A stretch of DNA of 64,000 nucleotides from NAT127 sp034717695 (GCA_034717695.1 JAYELS010000026.1:1-64000), one strand, 5' to 3'. Shown: positions 34,948 through 44,659, numbered from the stretch's first letter. Notes: generated by a model from the sequence alone, not told the origin. Made by a program: numbers and translations.

Positions 34948-35663
34948 GGCCCGGGCGCTCCATCCCCGCCGGAGCGGGCGCGAAAAAGCTCGCGGCTCGC
35001 CAGGGGTTTGTTGCCGAGATAGGGCCCCAGGGCCTGCCGCGTCAATTGCTTCGCTGCCTTCAGTACCTCGGCGTCATCCAGCTCGCCCGCGGCGATGGCG
35101 AGCAGATGTTCACCGCTGAACAGACTGAACCCACGCTCCCCGGCGCGATGCAGGCGCACGCCCTCCCCCGGGAAGAATACATAGCGCAAACCCGGCTCCA
35201 CCGGCGCGCCACTTTCCATGTCGATGGCAAGTTCAAGGCCGTAGCCGAGATCCTCGAGGAGCATCAGCTCGAATATCCGCAGCACCGGCTCCACCTCCCC
35301 TCCCCCGCCAAGGATCTCGAGGGCCTGGTGGTAGCGCTGAAACAACTCGGGGTGCGGCTCGTGCTCGTGAAGCAGCCGTGCCAGCAGCTCATTGAGGTAG
35401 AGCCCGACAAACAGCCGGTCTCCGGCCAGCAGGGCGGGAGAGCGCAGGGGTTCGGCGGACGCGAGTGTCTTGAGTTCGGATTTGCCGCGCCAGGCGAGGC
35501 GCAGGGCGCAGAAGGGCCGCAGGCAGTTGCCGGCGTGCTGCCGGCGGCTGGCGCGGCCGATGGCATTGAAGCGGCCATGGTCGGCGGTGAAGAGGGTGAG
35601 CAGCTGGCTGGTCTCCCGGTAGGGCCGCGAGTGGAGCACGTAGCCCAGATCCTCAGCCGTCAT
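34944..35663 (-). CDS. recO: DNA repair protein RecO
   Basis: 239 residues; RecF-pathway mediator loading RecA on SSB-coated DNA. N-terminal OB fold with VLHSRPYRETSQLLTLFTADHGR, then the helical domain. Starts inside the last codons of era (11-bp overlap) and its stop overlaps acpS, so era-recO-acpS are one transcript. Confidence 0.93.
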   Translation of the reverse strand: MTAEDLGYVLHSRPYRETSQLLTLFTADHGRFNAIGRASRRQHAGNCLRPFCALRLAWRGKSELKTLASAEPLRSPALLAGDRLFVGLYLNELLARLLHEHEPHPELFQRYHQALEILGGGGEVEPVLRIFELMLLEDLGYGLELAIDMESGAPVEPGLRYVFFPGEGVRLHRAGERGFSLFSGEHLLAIAAGELDDAEVLKAAKQLTRQALGPYLGNKPLASRELFRARSGGDGAPGP

Positions 35664-36549
35664 GGTAACCGAGGCTTTTCAGGGCGCGCTCGTCGTCGGA
35701 CCAGCCACTGCGCACCTTCACCCAGAGCTTGAGCATCACCTTGCTGTCGAACAGCTTTTCCATGTCGAGGCGCGCCTGCTGGCCGATTTTCTTCAGGCGC
35801 TCGCCCTTTTCGCCGATGATGATTTTCTTCTGCCCGTCACGCTCCACCAGGATCAGTGCGCTGATATGGAGTACAGCGCCCTCGGCGCGCCACTCCTCGA
35901 TCTCGACCGCCACCTCGTAGGGCAGCTCGGCCCCCAGCTGGCGGGTGATTTTCTCCCGCACCAGTTCAGCGGCGAGAAAACGCTCGCTGCGATCGGTGAT
36001 CTGGTCCTCGGGGAAAAAATGCGGCCCCTCGGGAATGTGAGCGCGAATCTCCCCCTTGAGGGCATCGAGATTGTGGCCCTGAAGGGCGGAAATAGGCACG
36101 ATGGTGGCGTCGGGCAGGAGCGCCGCAAGCTGCTGGAGATGGGGCATGAGGGCCTGCTTGTCCTCCACCTGGTCCACCTTGTTGACGGCCACGATCACCG
36201 GCACATCCACGGCGGCGAGCCGCTCCGCCACGGCGGCGTCGGCCTCGCTCCACTTGTCCCGGTCCACCACGAAGACCACCAGGTCCACATCGGCAATGGC
36301 CCGCCCCGCCGCCTTGTTCATGTAGCGGTTCAGTGCCTTGGTTTGGCCTGTGTGAATACCGGGGGTGTCGACGAACACCACCTGACAGTCGTCCTCGGTG
36401 AGGATACCGAGCACGTTGTGGCGGGTGGTCTGGGGCTTGCGGGAGGTGATGCTGAGCTTGAACCCCAGCAGGTGATTGAGCAGGGTGGATTTTCCCACGT
36501 TGGGACGGCCGACGATGGCGACGTAACCGCAGCGGGTGGTGGCTGGCAT
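35653..36549 (-). CDS. era: GTPase Era
   Basis: 298 residues. G1 GRPNVGKST (14-22), G3 DTPGIH, G4 NKVD (about 124), then the C-terminal KH domain with IIGEKGERLKKIGQQAR. Binds 16S rRNA in small-subunit maturation. ATG at 36549 lies one base after the rnc stop; the frame continues upstream through rnc without support. Confidence 0.96.
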   Translation of the reverse strand: MPATTRCGYVAIVGRPNVGKSTLLNHLLGFKLSITSRKPQTTRHNVLGILTEDDCQVVFVDTPGIHTGQTKALNRYMNKAAGRAIADVDLVVFVVDRDKWSEADAAVAERLAAVDVPVIVAVNKVDQVEDKQALMPHLQQLAALLPDATIVPISALQGHNLDALKGEIRAHIPEGPHFFPEDQITDRSERFLAAELVREKITRQLGAELPYEVAVEIEEWRAEGAVLHISALILVERDGQKKIIIGEKGERLKKIGQQARLDMEKLFDSKVMLKLWVKVRSGWSDDERALKSLGYHDG

Positions 36550-36550
36550 G

Positions 36551-37228
36551 TCAGGCTCCCATGAGCAGTGAAAGGGCCTGTTCCGCCGCGCGCTTTTCCG
36601 CCTTCTTGCGGCTCGACGCCCGGGCGCTGACAGGCTCGCCAATACCGGGTACGGTGCAGGCAATGGTAAAGATCTGATTGTGTGGATCGCCTTCCGTGCA
36701 CACCACGTCGTAGATGGGGAGCGGCTGGCCGCGGCTTTGCAGGTATTCCTGAAGGCGGGTCTTGGCGTCCTTCTCGTCGCTGCCGAGCACAATGGCCCCG
36801 AGTCGCTCGCCAAACCAGTGGAGCACCCGCTCGCGGCAGGCGTCGATCCCCGCCTCGAGGTAGATGGCGCCGATGAGGGCTTCGACGGCGTCGGCGAGAA
36901 TGGATTCGCGGCGGTGGCCGCCGCTTTTCAGTTCGCCACCGCCGAGTTGAAGGCACTCGCCAAGGTCGAGATCCTTCGCGATCCGGGCGAGGGTACTGCC
37001 CTTGACAAGGGATGCCCGCAGGCGGGTGAGTTCGCCTTCACTGGCGCTCGGGAATCGCTCGAACAACCATTGGGCGATCACCACACTGAGCACCGCGTCG
37101 CCGAGAAATTCGAGCCGTTCGTTGTTGTCGGCGCCAGCGCTGCGATGGGTCAGGGCCTGGAGGAAAAGCGACTGGTCCGCGAAGGAGTAGCCCAGTCTCG
37201 ACGCCAGGCGCCGCAGGGCAAGGGTCAT
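36551..37228 (-). CDS. rnc: Ribonuclease III
   Basis: 225 residues. Catalytic box ERLEFLGDAVLS (about 38-49), second acidic motif DAVEALIGAIYLEAG (about 112), and the dsRNA-binding domain (TRLQEYLQ ... SSRKKAEKRAAEQAL). Cleaves rRNA precursors and structured mRNAs. ATG overlaps the DUF4845 stop (ATGA). Confidence 0.97.
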   Translation of the reverse strand: MTLALRRLASRLGYSFADQSLFLQALTHRSAGADNNERLEFLGDAVLSVVIAQWLFERFPSASEGELTRLRASLVKGSTLARIAKDLDLGECLQLGGGELKSGGHRRESILADAVEALIGAIYLEAGIDACRERVLHWFGERLGAIVLGSDEKDAKTRLQEYLQSRGQPLPIYDVVCTEGDPHNQIFTIACTVPGIGEPVSARASSRKKAEKRAAEQALSLLMGA

Positions 37229-37596
37229 CGATAGTCCGCGGAGTTGAGGTGGTTGGTGAAGGTCACCACCACGTCGGCGTTGCCGAGGAAATCCACCCGC
37301 TTTTCATAATCGACCTTGATGATGGTCCCTTCGGCACTGCGTTCGATCTCGACATCGCGCACATTGATATCGCGGATGTTATTGATGGTGAAGTAATTGC
37401 GCAGCTTCTGGCGGATTTCGCCATCGCTCAACTGGTGGACATCCTCCGCGCCCATGGATTCGAGGGCAGCGGCGACAAAATAATTGTCGAGGTACAGGGG
37501 CGCCACGCGAAAGGCCACCAGCAGAAAGAAGCCGGCAGCGGACAGCAGTATCAGCAGACTCAGGGACGACATTCCACGTTGCGCACGGTGCTTCAT
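37225..37596 (-). CDS. DUF4845 small membrane protein
   Basis: 123 residues: short basic N-terminus, one membrane segment (SLLILLSAAGFFLLVAFRVAPLYLDNYF, about 11-38) with the pilin-like look of the family, then a small soluble domain. Conserved between lepB and rnc in many Gammaproteobacteria, function unknown. ATG at 37596 is chosen to begin at MKHRAQRG. Confidence 0.88.
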   Translation of the reverse strand: MKHRAQRGMSSLSLLILLSAAGFFLLVAFRVAPLYLDNYFVAAALESMGAEDVHQLSDGEIRQKLRNYFTINNIRDINVRDVEIERSAEGTIIKVDYEKRVDFLGNADVVVTFTNHLNSADYR

Positions 37597-37627
37597 GGGC
37601 TTGCTCCTGTGACAAGGCAATCCGTTG

Positions 37628-38380
37628 TTATTGAATCCTGCCGGCACGGTCGAAGCGCGGCAGGCTGAAGAAATCGTCCCACTGCATCCAGATGGCAAAG
37701 GCCTTGCCGACGATGTTGGCCTCCGGCACCGGGCCCCAGACGCGGCTGTCGCTGCTGTTGTCCCGGTTGTCGCCCATCATGTAGTAATGCCCCTCGGGCA
37801 CCACCACGGACACCCGCCGGCCGAGACGGCCAGGCACCCGGTGCTTGCGGATCAGGTGACGGGTCCCTTCGAGGTTTTCCTCGACGATATCATAGCCGTA
37901 GCCGGCGAGGAATGGCGTGCGGATGCGCCGCTGTTCGATCTTTTCGCCATTGACGAACAACTGGTTGTCGAACAGCTGGACGTGGTCCCCGGGCAGGCCG
38001 ATGACCCGCTTGATGAAATAGCGCGAATCCCCCGGCGGGAAAAACACCATCACATCGCCCCGCTGGGGATCGCCGATGTCGACAATCTTGGTCTGGGTGA
38101 CGGGCATCCGCAGACCGTAGGAGAATTTGTTGACGAGGATGAAATCCCCCACCTGCAACGTCGGCACCATGGAGGCGGACGGTATCTGGAACGGCTCGAC
38201 GATGAAGGAGCGCAGCACCAGCACGATCAGCAGGACAGGAAAGAAGGGCGCGGTGTATTCCACATAGAAGGGAGCCGGGGATTCCCCGCGGAGGCGACGC
38301 AGAATCAGCTTGTCGAGCAGCCACATCAGACCGCTGACGCCCGTCAGCACCACCAGGATCAGCGGAAAATTAATATCCAT
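37628..38380 (-). CDS. lepB: Signal peptidase I
   Basis: 250 residues. Two N-terminal membrane segments, catalytic serine in PSASMVPTL (about 91), lysine in YFIKRVIGLPGD (about 147), and MGDNRDNSSDSR. Cleaves signal peptides on the periplasmic face. Follows lepA by 4 bp. Confidence 0.96.
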   Translation of the reverse strand: MDINFPLILVVLTGVSGLMWLLDKLILRRLRGESPAPFYVEYTAPFFPVLLIVLVLRSFIVEPFQIPSASMVPTLQVGDFILVNKFSYGLRMPVTQTKIVDIGDPQRGDVMVFFPPGDSRYFIKRVIGLPGDHVQLFDNQLFVNGEKIEQRRIRTPFLAGYGYDIVEENLEGTRHLIRKHRVPGRLGRRVSVVVPEGHYYMMGDNRDNSSDSRVWGPVPEANIVGKAFAIWMQWDDFFSLPRFDRAGRIQ

Positions 38381-38384
38381 TCAC

Positions 38385-40184
38385 TCAACCATCCGTTTTG
38401 AGGACCGCCAGGAAAGCTTCCTGGGGTATTTCCACGTTGCCCACCTGCTTCATGCGCTTCTTGCCAGCCTTCTGCTTTTCCAGCAGCTTTTTCTTGCGGG
38501 ATACGTCGCCGCCGTAGCACTTGGCCAGCACATTCTTGCGCAGTGCCTTGACCGTGGTACGGGCGATGATATGGCCGCCAATGGCCGCCTGGATGGCCAC
38601 GTCGAACATCTGCCGGGGGATCAGATCCTTCATCTTCTCTGTGAGCTGGCGCCCCTTGGACTGGGCGTTCTCGCGGTGGACGATGAGGGCGAGCGCATCC
38701 ACTTTATCACCATTGATCAAAACATCCAGCCTCACCAGGGGCGCGTACTGGAAGCGGCGAAAGCCATAATCCAGGGAGGCAAAGCCCTTGCTCACCGACT
38801 TCAGGCGGTCGAAGAAGTCCATCACCACTTCGCTCATGGGCAGCTCGTACACCAGGGAGACCTGACCGCCGACGAACTGCATGTCCTTCTGCACACCGCG
38901 CTTTTCGACACAGAGGGAGATCACGTTGCCCACGTAATCCCGGGGCACCAGGATATTGGCCTCGCAGATGGGCTCGCGCATTTCCTCGATGGCACCCGGG
39001 TCCGGCAGATCGGAGGGGTTGGAGATATGGATGATTTCACCGCCATTCTTGACCACCTCGTAGACCACGGTGGGGGCGGTGGTGATCAGGTCGAGATCGT
39101 ACTCCCGCTCCAGCCGCTCCTGGATGATTTCCATGTGGAGCATGCCGAGAAAGCCACAGCGAAAGCCGAAGCCGAGGGCGTCGGAGCTCTCGGGCTCGTA
39201 GAACAGGGAGGCGTCATTGAGGGTGAGCTTGGCGAGCGCCTCGCGAAAATCCTCGAAATCGTCGGCATTGACAGGGAACATGCCGGCGTAGACCTGGGGC
39301 TTGACCTGCTGAAAGCCGGGCAGCGCCGGGGTATCGGCGGTATTGGCATGGGTGAAGGTATCCCCCACGGGGGCGCCGTGGATGTCCTTGATGCCCGCCA
39401 CCACGAAGCCCACCTCGCCGGCCCGCAACACGCCGGTCTCCTTGCGCTTGGGAGTGAACACCCCGACGCTGTCCACCACCTGGGCCTTGCCGATGGTCTT
39501 GGAGATGACCCTGTCCTTGACCCGCAGGGTGCCGTTCTTCACCCGTACCAGGGAGACGACGCCCAAGTAGTTGTCGAACCAGGAATCGATGATCAGGGCC
39601 TGCAGGGGGGCGTCCACATCCCCTTCCGGCGGCGGCACCTTCGCCACCAACTGCTCCAGGATATCGTCGATGCCCATGCCGGACTTGGCGCTGCAGGGTA
39701 CCGCCTCGCTGGCGTCGATGCCGATGATGTCCTCGATCTCGACCTTGACCCGCTCCGGCTCCGCCTGGGGCAGATCCATCTTGTTGAGCACCGGGATCAC
39801 TTCGAGCCCCTGGGCGATGGCGGTGTAGCAGTTGGCCACCGACTGGGCCTCGACCCCCTGGGCGGCGTCCACCACCAGCAGCGCACCTTCGCAGGCGGCG
39901 AGGGAGCGGGACACCTCGTAGGTGAAATCCACATGGCCGGGGGTATCGATGAAATTGAGCTGGTAGACCTCGCCGTTGCGGGCCCTGTAATCCAGGGTGA
40001 CGCTCTGGGCCTTGATGGTGATGCCCCGCTCCCGCTCGATATCCATGGAGTCGAGCACCTGGGCTTCCATCTCCCGCTCGCTGAGACCGCCGCACACCTG
40101 AATGAAGCGATCCGCCAGGGTTGACTTGCCGTGATCGATATGGGCGATGATGGAGAAATTGCGGATATGGCTGAGGTCTGACAC
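38385..40184 (-). CDS. lepA: Elongation factor 4 (LepA)
   Basis: 599 residues. G1 AHIDHGKST (14-22), DTPGHVDF (about 80), NKMD, then EF-G-like domains and the LepA-specific C-terminal domain (KVDALALIVHRENAQSKGRQL ... GDVSRKKKLLEKQKAGKKRMK). Start is GTG at 40184. First gene of lepA-lepB-DUF4845-rnc-era-recO-acpS. Confidence 0.97.
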   Translation of the reverse strand: MSDLSHIRNFSIIAHIDHGKSTLADRFIQVCGGLSEREMEAQVLDSMDIERERGITIKAQSVTLDYRARNGEVYQLNFIDTPGHVDFTYEVSRSLAACEGALLVVDAAQGVEAQSVANCYTAIAQGLEVIPVLNKMDLPQAEPERVKVEIEDIIGIDASEAVPCSAKSGMGIDDILEQLVAKVPPPEGDVDAPLQALIIDSWFDNYLGVVSLVRVKNGTLRVKDRVISKTIGKAQVVDSVGVFTPKRKETGVLRAGEVGFVVAGIKDIHGAPVGDTFTHANTADTPALPGFQQVKPQVYAGMFPVNADDFEDFREALAKLTLNDASLFYEPESSDALGFGFRCGFLGMLHMEIIQERLEREYDLDLITTAPTVVYEVVKNGGEIIHISNPSDLPDPGAIEEMREPICEANILVPRDYVGNVISLCVEKRGVQKDMQFVGGQVSLVYELPMSEVVMDFFDRLKSVSKGFASLDYGFRRFQYAPLVRLDVLINGDKVDALALIVHRENAQSKGRQLTEKMKDLIPRQMFDVAIQAAIGGHIIARTTVKALRKNVLAKCYGGDVSRKKKLLEKQKAGKKRMKQVGNVEIPQEAFLAVLKTDG

Positions 40185-40302
40185 GTGCGGCGAAATTCCC
40201 AGAGTTTACAAGGTGTAAGGCGACGCGCAGTCTAGCGGATTTGGCCCCCCGGCGCCATGGATTCCCGCGCGGGGCAAGGGGCGCCGAATGGCGCCTGGGA
40301 TG

Positions 40303-40328
40303 GGGCCGACGGGATGTCCCGCCGGCCC
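40303..40328. terminator. GC-rich hairpin after the mucD stop, weak terminator candidate
   Basis: GGGCCGACGGG pairs with CCCGCCGGCCC (one mismatch, 4-nt loop), located 7 bp past the mucD stop on the minus strand. No U tract follows, so it may only stabilise the mRNA end. Confidence 0.35.
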
Positions 40329-40334
40329 GTTGGA

Positions 40335-41702
40335 TCAGGGCGCGATCTCCAGGGTGCGGAAGATGAATTGCCCCTGGCGCAGGAAGCGGATCAATACCGG
40401 CGTGCCCTTCGGAATCTTGCTCCGGATGGCCTGGTAGTCCTGGACGCTGGTGATGCGGGCGTTGCCGAGCTGGACGATCACGTCACCGGGGCGCAGGCCG
40501 GCATTGTAGGCGGCGGATCCCGGCGCCACGGCGTCGATCACCACCCCGCCCCGGATGCCGAGGCTGGCGCTGGTCTCCGCGTCGAGGGACTGCACCGACA
40601 GCCCCAGCACGTCGCCGCCAGGGCCGGAAGCCGCGAGATCATCCTCCCCCTCGGGCAGCGCCCCCACCTCCACGGTCAGGGTGCGACGCTTGCCCTCGCG
40701 GATCAACTCGGCACGCCCGGTCTCGCCGGGGGCGAGCAGGCCCACCTGGTGGGGCAGGTCGCCGGAATCCTTGATGGGCTTGCCGTTGAAGCGCACGATC
40801 ACGTCCCCCGGCTTTATACCGGACTTGTCGGCGGGACTGGCGGGAATCACCTGGGCGATCAGTGCCCCCGCCGGCGTATCGAGGCCGAGGGAGCTGGCAA
40901 GATCCTTGTCCACATCCTGGATATAGACCCCGAGCCAGCCCCGCTCCACCTTGCCCTTCTCCTTGAGCTGGGCCACCACGTCGATGGCGACACTCACCGG
41001 AATGGCGAAGGACAGGCCGATGGAGCCGCCGGAGCGGGTGTAGATCTGGGAGTTGATACCCACCACCTCCCCCTGCATGTTGAACAGCGGGCCGCCGGAA
41101 TTGCCCGGGTTGATGGCCACGTCGCTCTGGATGAAGGGCACATAGTTCTCCCCCTTCTCGGTGGGCAGGCTGCGCCCGATGGCGCTGACGATACCGACGC
41201 TGGCGGAGTAATCGAGGCCGAAGGGCGAGCCGATGGCCACCACCCACTCGCCGACCCTTAGCTTGTCCGGCTCCGCGAGCCTGACCACCGGCAGATCCCG
41301 GGCCTCGATCTTGAGCAGGGCCAGGTCCGAGCGGGGATCGGTGCCCACCACTTCGGCGGTGAACTCGCGGCGGTCGATCAGTCGCACCGAGATTTCGCTG
41401 GCGCCATCCACCACATGGTTGTTGGTGAGCACATAGCCATCACTGGAGATGATGAAACCGGACCCCATGGAATAGGCGTTGCGCTCCGGCATGCCGCGCT
41501 GTTCGAAGAATTCCCGAAAGATTTCCGGCACTTCCTGCCCCGGTGGCAGTGCCCGCTGGGGGCCGCCCACCTTCTGCACCGTGTTGATCTTCACCACCGC
41601 GGGGGAGGTGGCCTCGATCAGGTCGGCAAAGTCCGGAGGGCTGGCGTGGGCCAACCCCGCCGGCAGCAACAGAATACACAGCAATGACAGTGTTCTCAGC
41701 AT
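40335..41702 (-). CDS. mucD: Periplasmic DegP/HtrA-family serine protease (MucD)
   Basis: 455 residues. Signal peptide MLRTLSLLCILLLPAGLAHA, then trypsin-like domain with triad His in TNNHVVDG (about 98), Asp in DPRSDLALL (about 128) and Ser in GNSGGPL (about 200), followed by two PDZ domains ending at FRTLEIAP. Degrades misfolded envelope proteins. Last gene of the sigma-E operon in the AlgU-MucABCD order. Confidence 0.93.
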   Translation of the reverse strand: MLRTLSLLCILLLPAGLAHASPPDFADLIEATSPAVVKINTVQKVGGPQRALPPGQEVPEIFREFFEQRGMPERNAYSMGSGFIISSDGYVLTNNHVVDGASEISVRLIDRREFTAEVVGTDPRSDLALLKIEARDLPVVRLAEPDKLRVGEWVVAIGSPFGLDYSASVGIVSAIGRSLPTEKGENYVPFIQSDVAINPGNSGGPLFNMQGEVVGINSQIYTRSGGSIGLSFAIPVSVAIDVVAQLKEKGKVERGWLGVYIQDVDKDLASSLGLDTPAGALIAQVIPASPADKSGIKPGDVIVRFNGKPIKDSGDLPHQVGLLAPGETGRAELIREGKRRTLTVEVGALPEGEDDLAASGPGGDVLGLSVQSLDAETSASLGIRGGVVIDAVAPGSAAYNAGLRPGDVIVQLGNARITSVQDYQAIRSKIPKGTPVLIRFLRQGQFIFRTLEIAP

Positions 41703-41719
41703 GGTAACCACTCGTGTTG

Positions 41720-42184
41720 TCACGGAAAAACAGTAACCGCCGGGGAGGATGAGGCGTCGATCAGGCGGGGTTGGAGATCGGGATGGTTGCGCGCCCGCCA
41801 GGAGAGCCCGCGCACCAGGGCGCCACCCAGCACAAGCCCCAGGGCGGCGGCGAGCATCACCCAACCCTCAGCAAGGCCCGCGCCGGTGGCGACCGCGGCG
41901 GCCCCGAGAAAACCCAGCAACGGCACCAGATAAACCCCGAGGGAGCCGAGTGCGATCACGTGATCGGGGATGCCGATGGTCACCGCCTCGCCAATGGCGA
42001 ATGCATCGGGGGCACGACCATCCAGGGGAACCCTCAGGGTCGACGTGGTTTGCAGAACCCCCGCCAGGGCCCGCTGGCCGCAGCCGGAGCGGGCACGGCA
42101 GGCACCGCAGGTGGACTGGCGTAGGGTCTCGACCCAGAGCGCATCGCCGTCGATACGCACCACGGTGCCGGATTCTTCAACCAT
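41720..42184 (-). CDS. rseC: SoxR-reducing/sigma-E modulator family protein RseC (MucC)
   Basis: 154 residues. N-terminal cysteine motif C-x2-C-x5-C (CGACRARSGCG, about 22-32), then two membrane helices (about 75-130). In E. coli RseC links to SoxR reduction/Rnf; in Pseudomonas MucC modulates AlgU. ATG at 42184 overlaps the mucB stop; a GTG one codon earlier also exists. Confidence 0.88.
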   Translation of the reverse strand: MVEESGTVVRIDGDALWVETLRQSTCGACRARSGCGQRALAGVLQTTSTLRVPLDGRAPDAFAIGEAVTIGIPDHVIALGSLGVYLVPLLGFLGAAAVATGAGLAEGWVMLAAALGLVLGGALVRGLSWRARNHPDLQPRLIDASSSPAVTVFP

Positions 42185-43176
42185 CACTGCTCACCGGTGT
42201 GCTTGGCCAGCTCGGCAACCCGCTGAGCGGTCTCGATGGGGATCTCCCCAACCACCGACACCAGATAGTCCCGGCCGCCGGCATTGACCCGGGCCAGCTG
42301 TGCGACAGTGGCACCCCGTTGGGCCTGCACCTCGGGGAGCTGGCGATCGCCCTCGGGATCGAAAAATACCGAGAACACCGACAGGCCATCGCTGAACAGC
42401 AGGGTTTCAACCCCCTGTTCATCCAGATCGCGGCCCATCAGGCGAAACCCGGGAGGCAGCCAGGTCAGCTCCCAGCTCGACGCGGCGCTCAGGTCCCCCG
42501 CCCCACCGCAGACGGCGGGGATACCCTCGCTGGTGGCGGCGGCGATCAGGTGGTCCGCTGTCTCGGTCGCAACCCCGTAGGTCACATGCATGTACTGGAA
42601 GCGCTCGAGCACCCGCTTGGCGGCATCGAGCAACAGGGACTGCAGCAACAGCCCGCTCTCCTTGTCGATGGCAAAGACATAGCCGTAGCGGAAAAGGTCC
42701 CGCGGCACCAGGTGGATCACCCAGACGGGTCGGTCGGCGACGCGGTCCTCGCCCCGCACGTGGAGTTCGTAGTGGCTGGCAAGCCGCTGGTAGTCGATTG
42801 CCGGCCGCGCGGCGATCACCGCGGGGGCGCTGTCGAGCCCGGCAGCACAGCCGACCGTCTCGCCGTGGCGCAGGATCTCCTGACGGGGGCCATTGAGGTA
42901 GTACCAGCGCTCGTATTCGACACCCTCCCGGGTCACATGGCTGACCTGCACCGAGCGCAATACACCGGCGTACTCGTAGGTAAAGATGCCCTGGTAGTCG
43001 AGGGTGCGGCTGGCGGCGGCCATGGAGCCGAGCATCTTCCCGGTGTCGACGCCAAAATCCTCGGCGCTGGCAACGGCTGACAGGAGAAACAACACCAGGG
43101 CCGCCGGGGCCCTGGCTAGAAAGATCAACAACGGGGATCTGATCGACGGCAATCCACGCACCCTAGCGGGCATCAT
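42184..43176 (-). CDS. mucB: Sigma-E factor regulatory protein RseB/MucB
   Basis: About 330 residues; the first ATG of a tandem pair (43176/43173) is taken. Signal peptide APAALVLFLLSAVASA, then a large lipoprotein-localisation-like fold (YQGIFTYEYAGVLRSVQVSHV...) and a C-terminal domain. Periplasmic, binds MucA/RseA and protects it from proteolysis until envelope stress. Overlaps the end of mucA. Confidence 0.92.
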   Translation of the reverse strand: MMPARVRGLPSIRSPLLIFLARAPAALVLFLLSAVASAEDFGVDTGKMLGSMAAASRTLDYQGIFTYEYAGVLRSVQVSHVTREGVEYERWYYLNGPRQEILRHGETVGCAAGLDSAPAVIAARPAIDYQRLASHYELHVRGEDRVADRPVWVIHLVPRDLFRYGYVFAIDKESGLLLQSLLLDAAKRVLERFQYMHVTYGVATETADHLIAAATSEGIPAVCGGAGDLSAASSWELTWLPPGFRLMGRDLDEQGVETLLFSDGLSVFSVFFDPEGDRQLPEVQAQRGATVAQLARVNAGGRDYLVSVVGEIPIETAQRVAELAKHTGEQ

Positions 43177-43825
43177 TGAGTTCTTGGGGAAGCCGTGCGT
43201 AGGGGAGCATGCCCTGGCTGGCATTGGCGGAGGCCTTCTCGGTGTGGCGCTTCATCATGCCGTTGAGATAGCGCTGAATGTCGCGCTGGGTTTCGAGGTC
43301 GGGCTGGACCTGCTGCATGATGGTGACCGGGCGGGGCTCGATGGCGTACTTGGCCTCGCTGCTGGCCATGCGGCCAGAGACCGGGGGCAGATCGACCCCT
43401 GCCGGCAGCTGGAACTGGGGGCCGGTGGCAGCCGGGGCTGGCTGCGCCGCGCTGGCCACCTGGGGGGCGCTCTCGGGGGCAACACCGCCGGCCAGCTGGA
43501 ACTGCTGGACACCCAGCACCGCCGCAGCGGCCACGGTGGCGGCCACGGCGACCTTTGACAAGGGCTGCAGGGCGCGGCGCAGGATGTTGCCGCGGGGGGC
43601 GGGTTCGGTGGCTATGGCGGCGCTGATGCGGGAGGAGAGATCGACCATGCGGGGCGGCAACTCGCGGCGCAGGGCCGCGGAGGCCAGGTGATAGCGATGC
43701 CAGGAATCCCGAAGCTCCGTATCCTGTTCGATACCCTTGAGTACCCGAAGGGTCTCGAACTCGGACGTTTCGTTGTCCATCAATGCGGAGAGGGTCTCAT
43801 GGACTCGCTTATCGTTGTCACCCAT
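43163..43825 (-). CDS. mucA: Anti-sigma-E factor RseA/MucA
   Basis: 220 residues. Cytoplasmic sigma-binding domain (LSALMDNETSEFETLRVLKGIE, about 9-30), one membrane helix (VAVAATVAAAAVLGVQQFQ, about 90-110) and a periplasmic domain. Sequesters AlgU. 125 bp after the algU stop, with no terminator of note between. Confidence 0.92.
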   Translation of the reverse strand: MGDNDKRVHETLSALMDNETSEFETLRVLKGIEQDTELRDSWHRYHLASAALRRELPPRMVDLSSRISAAIATEPAPRGNILRRALQPLSKVAVAATVAAAAVLGVQQFQLAGGVAPESAPQVASAAQPAPAATGPQFQLPAGVDLPPVSGRMASSEAKYAIEPRPVTIMQQVQPDLETQRDIQRYLNGMMKRHTEKASANASQGMLPYARLPQELNDAR

Positions 43826-43950
43826 TGGCTCGTTTCCTCACTTGGGACCACTGCCCATTCTAACGACATCCCCGGGCGGTGAAAAAGCCCCGGCGCTGGT
43901 TTCACGATCACTGCCCGGTCTGACCACCGAAACGGGCCCGGGTTCCCCGT

Positions 43951-44544
43951 TCAACGATTTTCTCCCATCAATGTCTTGATCCGCAGGTCGATGGCCTCCC
44001 GGGCGCGGAAGATGCGCGAGCGCACGGTGCCCACCGGGCAGTTCATGACGGTGGCGATATCCTCGTAGCTGAGACCGTCGAACTCCCGCAGCGTCACCGC
44101 CGTGCGCAGGTCCTCGGGGAGGGCCTCGATGGCATCGGTGACCACCTGCTGCAGTTCGTCGCGGAAGAACAGGTTCTCCGGGCTGTCCACGTCCTTGAGC
44201 ATCTCGCTGCCGGAGTAGAACTCGGCGTCCTCCACGTCCACATCACTGGCGGGCGGCCGGCGATTGCGGGCCACCAGGTAATTCTTGGCGGTGTTCACGG
44301 CGATCCGGTAGAGCCAGGTGTAGAACTGGCTGTCGCCCCGGAAGTTGCCGATGGCGCGGTAGGCCTTGATGAACGCCTCCTGCACCACATCGTTGACCTC
44401 GTCGAAATCCCGTACGAACCGGCTGACGATGGCGTGGACCTTGTACTGGTACTTCAATACCAGCAGGTCGAAGGCGCGTTTATCGCCCTTCTGGACCCGT
44501 TCCACCAATTGTTTGTCCGAATCAGGCGCCTGATCGGCGTCCAT
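43951..44544 (-). CDS. algU: RNA polymerase sigma-E factor (AlgU/RpoE)
   Basis: 197 residues. Region 2 (FDLLVLKYQYKVHAIVSRFV ... DVVQEAFIKAYRAIGNFRG) and region 4 (LPEDLRTAVTLREFDGLSYEDIA) of an ECF sigma. Envelope stress response. GAGGGGAG precedes ATG. First gene of the operon and preceded by its own sigma-E promoter. Confidence 0.96.
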   Translation of the reverse strand: MDADQAPDSDKQLVERVQKGDKRAFDLLVLKYQYKVHAIVSRFVRDFDEVNDVVQEAFIKAYRAIGNFRGDSQFYTWLYRIAVNTAKNYLVARNRRPPASDVDVEDAEFYSGSEMLKDVDSPENLFFRDELQQVVTDAIEALPEDLRTAVTLREFDGLSYEDIATVMNCPVGTVRSRIFRAREAIDLRIKTLMGENR

Positions 44545-44588
44545 TCGCTTCTCCCCTCACATGAATTCTTCTTGGTCCTCGCCCGAGG

Positions 44589-44615
44589 CTAGACCGCCAA
44601 ACCCGCGACAAGTTC
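44589..44615 (-). promoter_or_regulatory. Sigma-E-type promoter of algU (autoregulatory)
   Basis: GAACTT (44615-44610) and TCTAG (44593-44589) on the minus strand with a 16-nt spacer match the ECF sigma-E consensus (GAACTT-N16-TCTGA type). Transcription would start near 44582, leaving a ~38-nt leader with a good ribosome site. Implies autoregulation of the algU operon. Confidence 0.8.
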
Positions 44616-44659
44616 GCCGGCCTGGGTGCCGGGCGGGACTATGGGTTTTATCCGGGGGC

